Part shown: piece after piece, positions 62,378 through 64,000 of the stretch | Position numbering within the stretch: the stretch's first letter is position 1 | How the letters are laid out: each line of letters opens with the position of its first letter | Assembly (NCBI GenBank): GCA_023417475.1 | Contig: JAEZFP010000001.1 | Span: 20,860 to 84,859 of the forward strand | DNA length: 64,000 nt | Direction of reading: 5' to 3' | From: Bacillota bacterium | GTDB lineage: Bacteria > Bacillota > UBA4882 > UBA8346 | Translations under genes and position numbers: made by a program | The notes under the pieces: model-generated | What the model saw: the letters and a program-made list of their open reading frames with translations, nothing else | The model's database searches: none | What the model was told of the DNA's origin: nothing

Positions 62378-62968
62378 ATGGAAACACTATTACATCGCCG
62401 CGAAAGTCTGATTTTGACAGCGATTGAGGTCATTGACGAACTGGGTTTCCAAGGGTTGTCCACCCGGGAAATTGCCAAACGGCAACAGATTTCCGAAGGA
62501 GCGTTGTTTCGGCATTTCAAAACGAAAAACGAGCTGATTTTGGCGGTTTTGGATCACTATTCGCAATACGACTTGGATATTGCCCAATCGGCCCAACTGA
62601 AAAACTTTGGCCCCAAGGAAGCGTTGATCTTTGCCACCACCTCGTTTTCGGTGTATTACGAAAATTATCCGGCGATCACTGCCGTCTTGCTCTATCATGA
62701 CCTGTTGCAATTTGACCCGGAGTTAAAAACAAAAGTTCAAACCATCTTTCACCAACGCCATCAGTTGGTTTTGAACCTGATCGATCAAGCGAAGGCGGCC
62801 GGGATGATCCGGCCGGATGTCGATAGTGAAAGTTTGACCGAGATGATGTTGGGTACCTTTCGAATGATCTGTCTGAAATGGCGAATGGGCGGCTACCAAT
62901 TTTCATTACGGGAACGGATTCTGGCGACGCTGGAGATGATTCTGCAAGCGTTTCGCCCCACATCTTAG
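62378..62968 (+). CDS. TetR/AcrR family regulator
   Basis: A 196-aa repressor. N-terminal HTH at ~10-55 (ILTAIEVIDELGFQGLSTREIAKRQQISEGALFRHFKTKNELILAVLDHY), ligand domain after. ATG 62378 is preceded by tggagaa. It directly precedes a cheY gene (11-base gap), so it may tune chemotaxis gene expression. Confidence 0.92.
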   Translation: METLLHRRESLILTAIEVIDELGFQGLSTREIAKRQQISEGALFRHFKTKNELILAVLDHYSQYDLDIAQSAQLKNFGPKEALIFATTSFSVYYENYPAITAVLLYHDLLQFDPELKTKVQTIFHQRHQLVLNLIDQAKAAGMIRPDVDSESLTEMMLGTFRMICLKWRMGGYQFSLRERILATLEMILQAFRPTS

Positions 62969-62979
62969 GAGGAGAGAAA

Positions 62980-63342
62980 ATGGGTAATAAAGTGTTAGTG
63001 GTCGATGACGCCGCTTTTATGCGGGCAACAATCAAAAAAATTCTTACCAATAACGGCTTTGAAGTCGTGGGCGAGGCTGAAAACGGCGCAGTGGCCGTTG
63101 AAAAATATAAAGAAGTCCGCCCCGATGTGGTCACCATGGACGTGACCATGCCGGAGATGACCGGAATCGAAGCGTTGCAAGCGATCCGGGCGATTGATCC
63201 CAAAGCGGTCGTCGTGATGGTCACCGCCATGGGCCAGAAAACCATGGTCACCGAAGCGGTGATGTACGGCGCCAAATCATTTATCGTCAAGCCGTTTCAG
63301 GAAGAACATATCGTCAAGACCCTCCAGCAAGTATTGGCCTAA
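62980..63342 (+). CDS. cheY: CheY-type response regulator
   Basis: A 120-aa receiver. VVDDAAFMR, phospho-Asp54 (VVTMDVTMPEMTG), VTAMGQ switch Thr and VKPFQ lysine are present, the pattern of Thermotoga/Bacillus CheY. The ATG follows aggagga. It differs from the first CheY (57109) by ~45% (estimate by eye). Confidence 0.95.
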   Translation: MGNKVLVVDDAAFMRATIKKILTNNGFEVVGEAENGAVAVEKYKEVRPDVVTMDVTMPEMTGIEALQAIRAIDPKAVVVMVTAMGQKTMVTEAVMYGAKSFIVKPFQEEHIVKTLQQVLA

Positions 63343-63401
63343 GGCGAAACGTGGTTGGTACGCCCGTTGTCACGGCCCGACTGCGAAACGGAGAGGAAAG
63401 C

Positions 63402-63800
63402 ATGCGAATTTTAGTTGCCGAGGATGACTTGGCCAGCCGGCGGTTTTTAGCCAAATTCCTGTCGGAATTCGGCCAATGCGACTTGGCGGTCGACGGAATG
63501 GCAGCCTTGGACGCGCTGATGTTGTCATTGCAGGAAGAAAAACCCTACAATTTGGTCTGCCTGGATATTATGATGCCCAAAGTCGACGGGGTCAGGGTAT
63601 TAAAAGCGTTGCGGGACTTCGAGGCCCGGCGCGGGATCCGCCCCGAGCAACGCGCCAAGGTGATTATGACCACCGCGCTGGCCGAAGCGCGTTATGTTCA
63701 AAATGCGTACGCCATCGGTTGCGAGGCGTATGCCGCCAAACCGATCGATCTGCACGAACTCCGCGCTTTGTTGGTGAAACTGGAATTGATTCCGGAATAA
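63402..63800 (+). CDS. single-domain response regulator
   Basis: A 132-aa receiver: VAEDDLASRRFLAKFL, phospho-Asp (LVCLDIMMPKVDG), TTALAEA, AKPID. No output domain. Such proteins next to chemotaxis genes often work as phosphate sinks or partners of hybrid kinases. ATG 63402 follows gagaggaaag. Confidence 0.9.
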   Translation: MRILVAEDDLASRRFLAKFLSEFGQCDLAVDGMAALDALMLSLQEEKPYNLVCLDIMMPKVDGVRVLKALRDFEARRGIRPEQRAKVIMTTALAEARYVQNAYAIGCEAYAAKPIDLHELRALLVKLELIPE

Positions 63801-63835
63801 CCAGACCGTAAATCATCAGCTGTTATCCTGTTATC

Positions 63836-63870
63836 AACAGCCCCGGTTTTGAGGAAAACCGGGGCTGTTT
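63836..63870 (+). terminator. terminator of the chemotaxis operon
   Basis: aacagccccggtttt-gagg-aaaaccggggctgttt, 15-base perfect arms. Confidence 0.9.
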
Positions 63871-63875
63871 GCCAT

Positions 63876-64000
63876 GTGCGCCCAGCATGGGAGCAATCTA
63901 ACGGGTGAAAGTCCCGAGTGCGGGTAGATAGTGCCAAGCACATAGCTAAAGAGCAAGGGTGTCCACCGTGAGGTGGAATCCGAAGGAAGCTTACAGCAAA
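63876..64000 (+). mobile_element. 5' end of a group II intron
   Basis: GTGCGCCC at 63876 is a canonical group II intron start; domain I features follow (cgggtgaaagtcccg, gtgccaagcacatagc, agggtgtccaccgtgaggtgg, aatccgaaggaagc). It lies 6 bases after the terminator of the chemotaxis operon, a location several bacterial group II introns favour. Reverse transcriptase and 3' end are outside the window. Confidence 0.85.

Noticed and set aside
1..64000. tRNA or rRNA genes
   Set aside because: No cloverleaf with TTCRA-type arm or rRNA core sequence was seen on either strand, so none is reported; a dedicated search could still find one.

Overview
The window (overall GC-rich, roughly 55-58% by eye) reads as the chromosome of a spore-forming fermentative anaerobe of the Firmicutes/Clostridia-Limnochordia type that probably also has an outer membrane. 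Sporulation is shown by a gerA-type germination operon, a GerMN protein, SpoVB, a SpoIID-family protein and YabP. Anaerobic fermentation is shown by a HndABCD-type [FeFe] hydrogenase, desulfoferrodoxin plus ferritin, a K+-independent-type membrane pyrophosphatase and a secreted PL9 pectate lyase. An outer membrane is suggested by a beta-barrel-like secreted protein ending in phenylalanine and by a sugar-binding protein with a plain signal peptide rather than a lipobox. Naming a taxon (for example a Hydrogenispora relative) would be inference.

Layout. 1-9.1 kb: gerA-B-C operon (minus), LD-carboxypeptidase, barrel-like protein, GerMN protein, a secreted propeller-like protein and a DUF421/DUF4363 pair. 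9.1-17.3 kb: an EF-hand protein with two M16 peptidase-family proteins, then a MarR regulator next to desulfoferrodoxin and ferritin, a SEC-C methionine aminopeptidase and an M20 peptidase. 17.3-31.5 kb: a carbohydrate-uptake block (YesM/YesN-type two-component system, binding protein, two permeases), DUF554, a DUF559 gene inside inverted repeats, a minisatellite, a HAD phosphatase, a poly-HAMP chemoreceptor and the pectate lyase. 31.7-37 kb: HU and the hydrogenase operon. 37.8-43 kb: a degenerate pyrophosphatase-like membrane protein directly upstream of a complete hppA that carries a coupled leader ORF. 43.2-51.1 kb: spoVB-mazG, spoIID-like, carbohydrate-binding and GT-C-like proteins, yabP and a lytic transglycosylase. 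51.3-57 kb: an accessory region with a Phd/HicB-like plus HicA-like toxin-antitoxin pair, an XRE/ImmA pair, phage-type genes and dispersed structured repeats. 57.1-63.8 kb: a chemotaxis block (CheY, CheW, CheD, large chemoreceptor, TetR regulator, CheY, second receiver protein) without a CheA. The last 125 bases are the 5' end of a group II intron.

The most unusual items are the catalytically stripped pyrophosphatase paralogue beside the real one, the dispersed 310-414 bp repeat whose inverted arms covary between copies and are precisely missing from one copy, the DUF559 gene with ~30-bp terminal inverted repeats, and the hybrid antitoxin.
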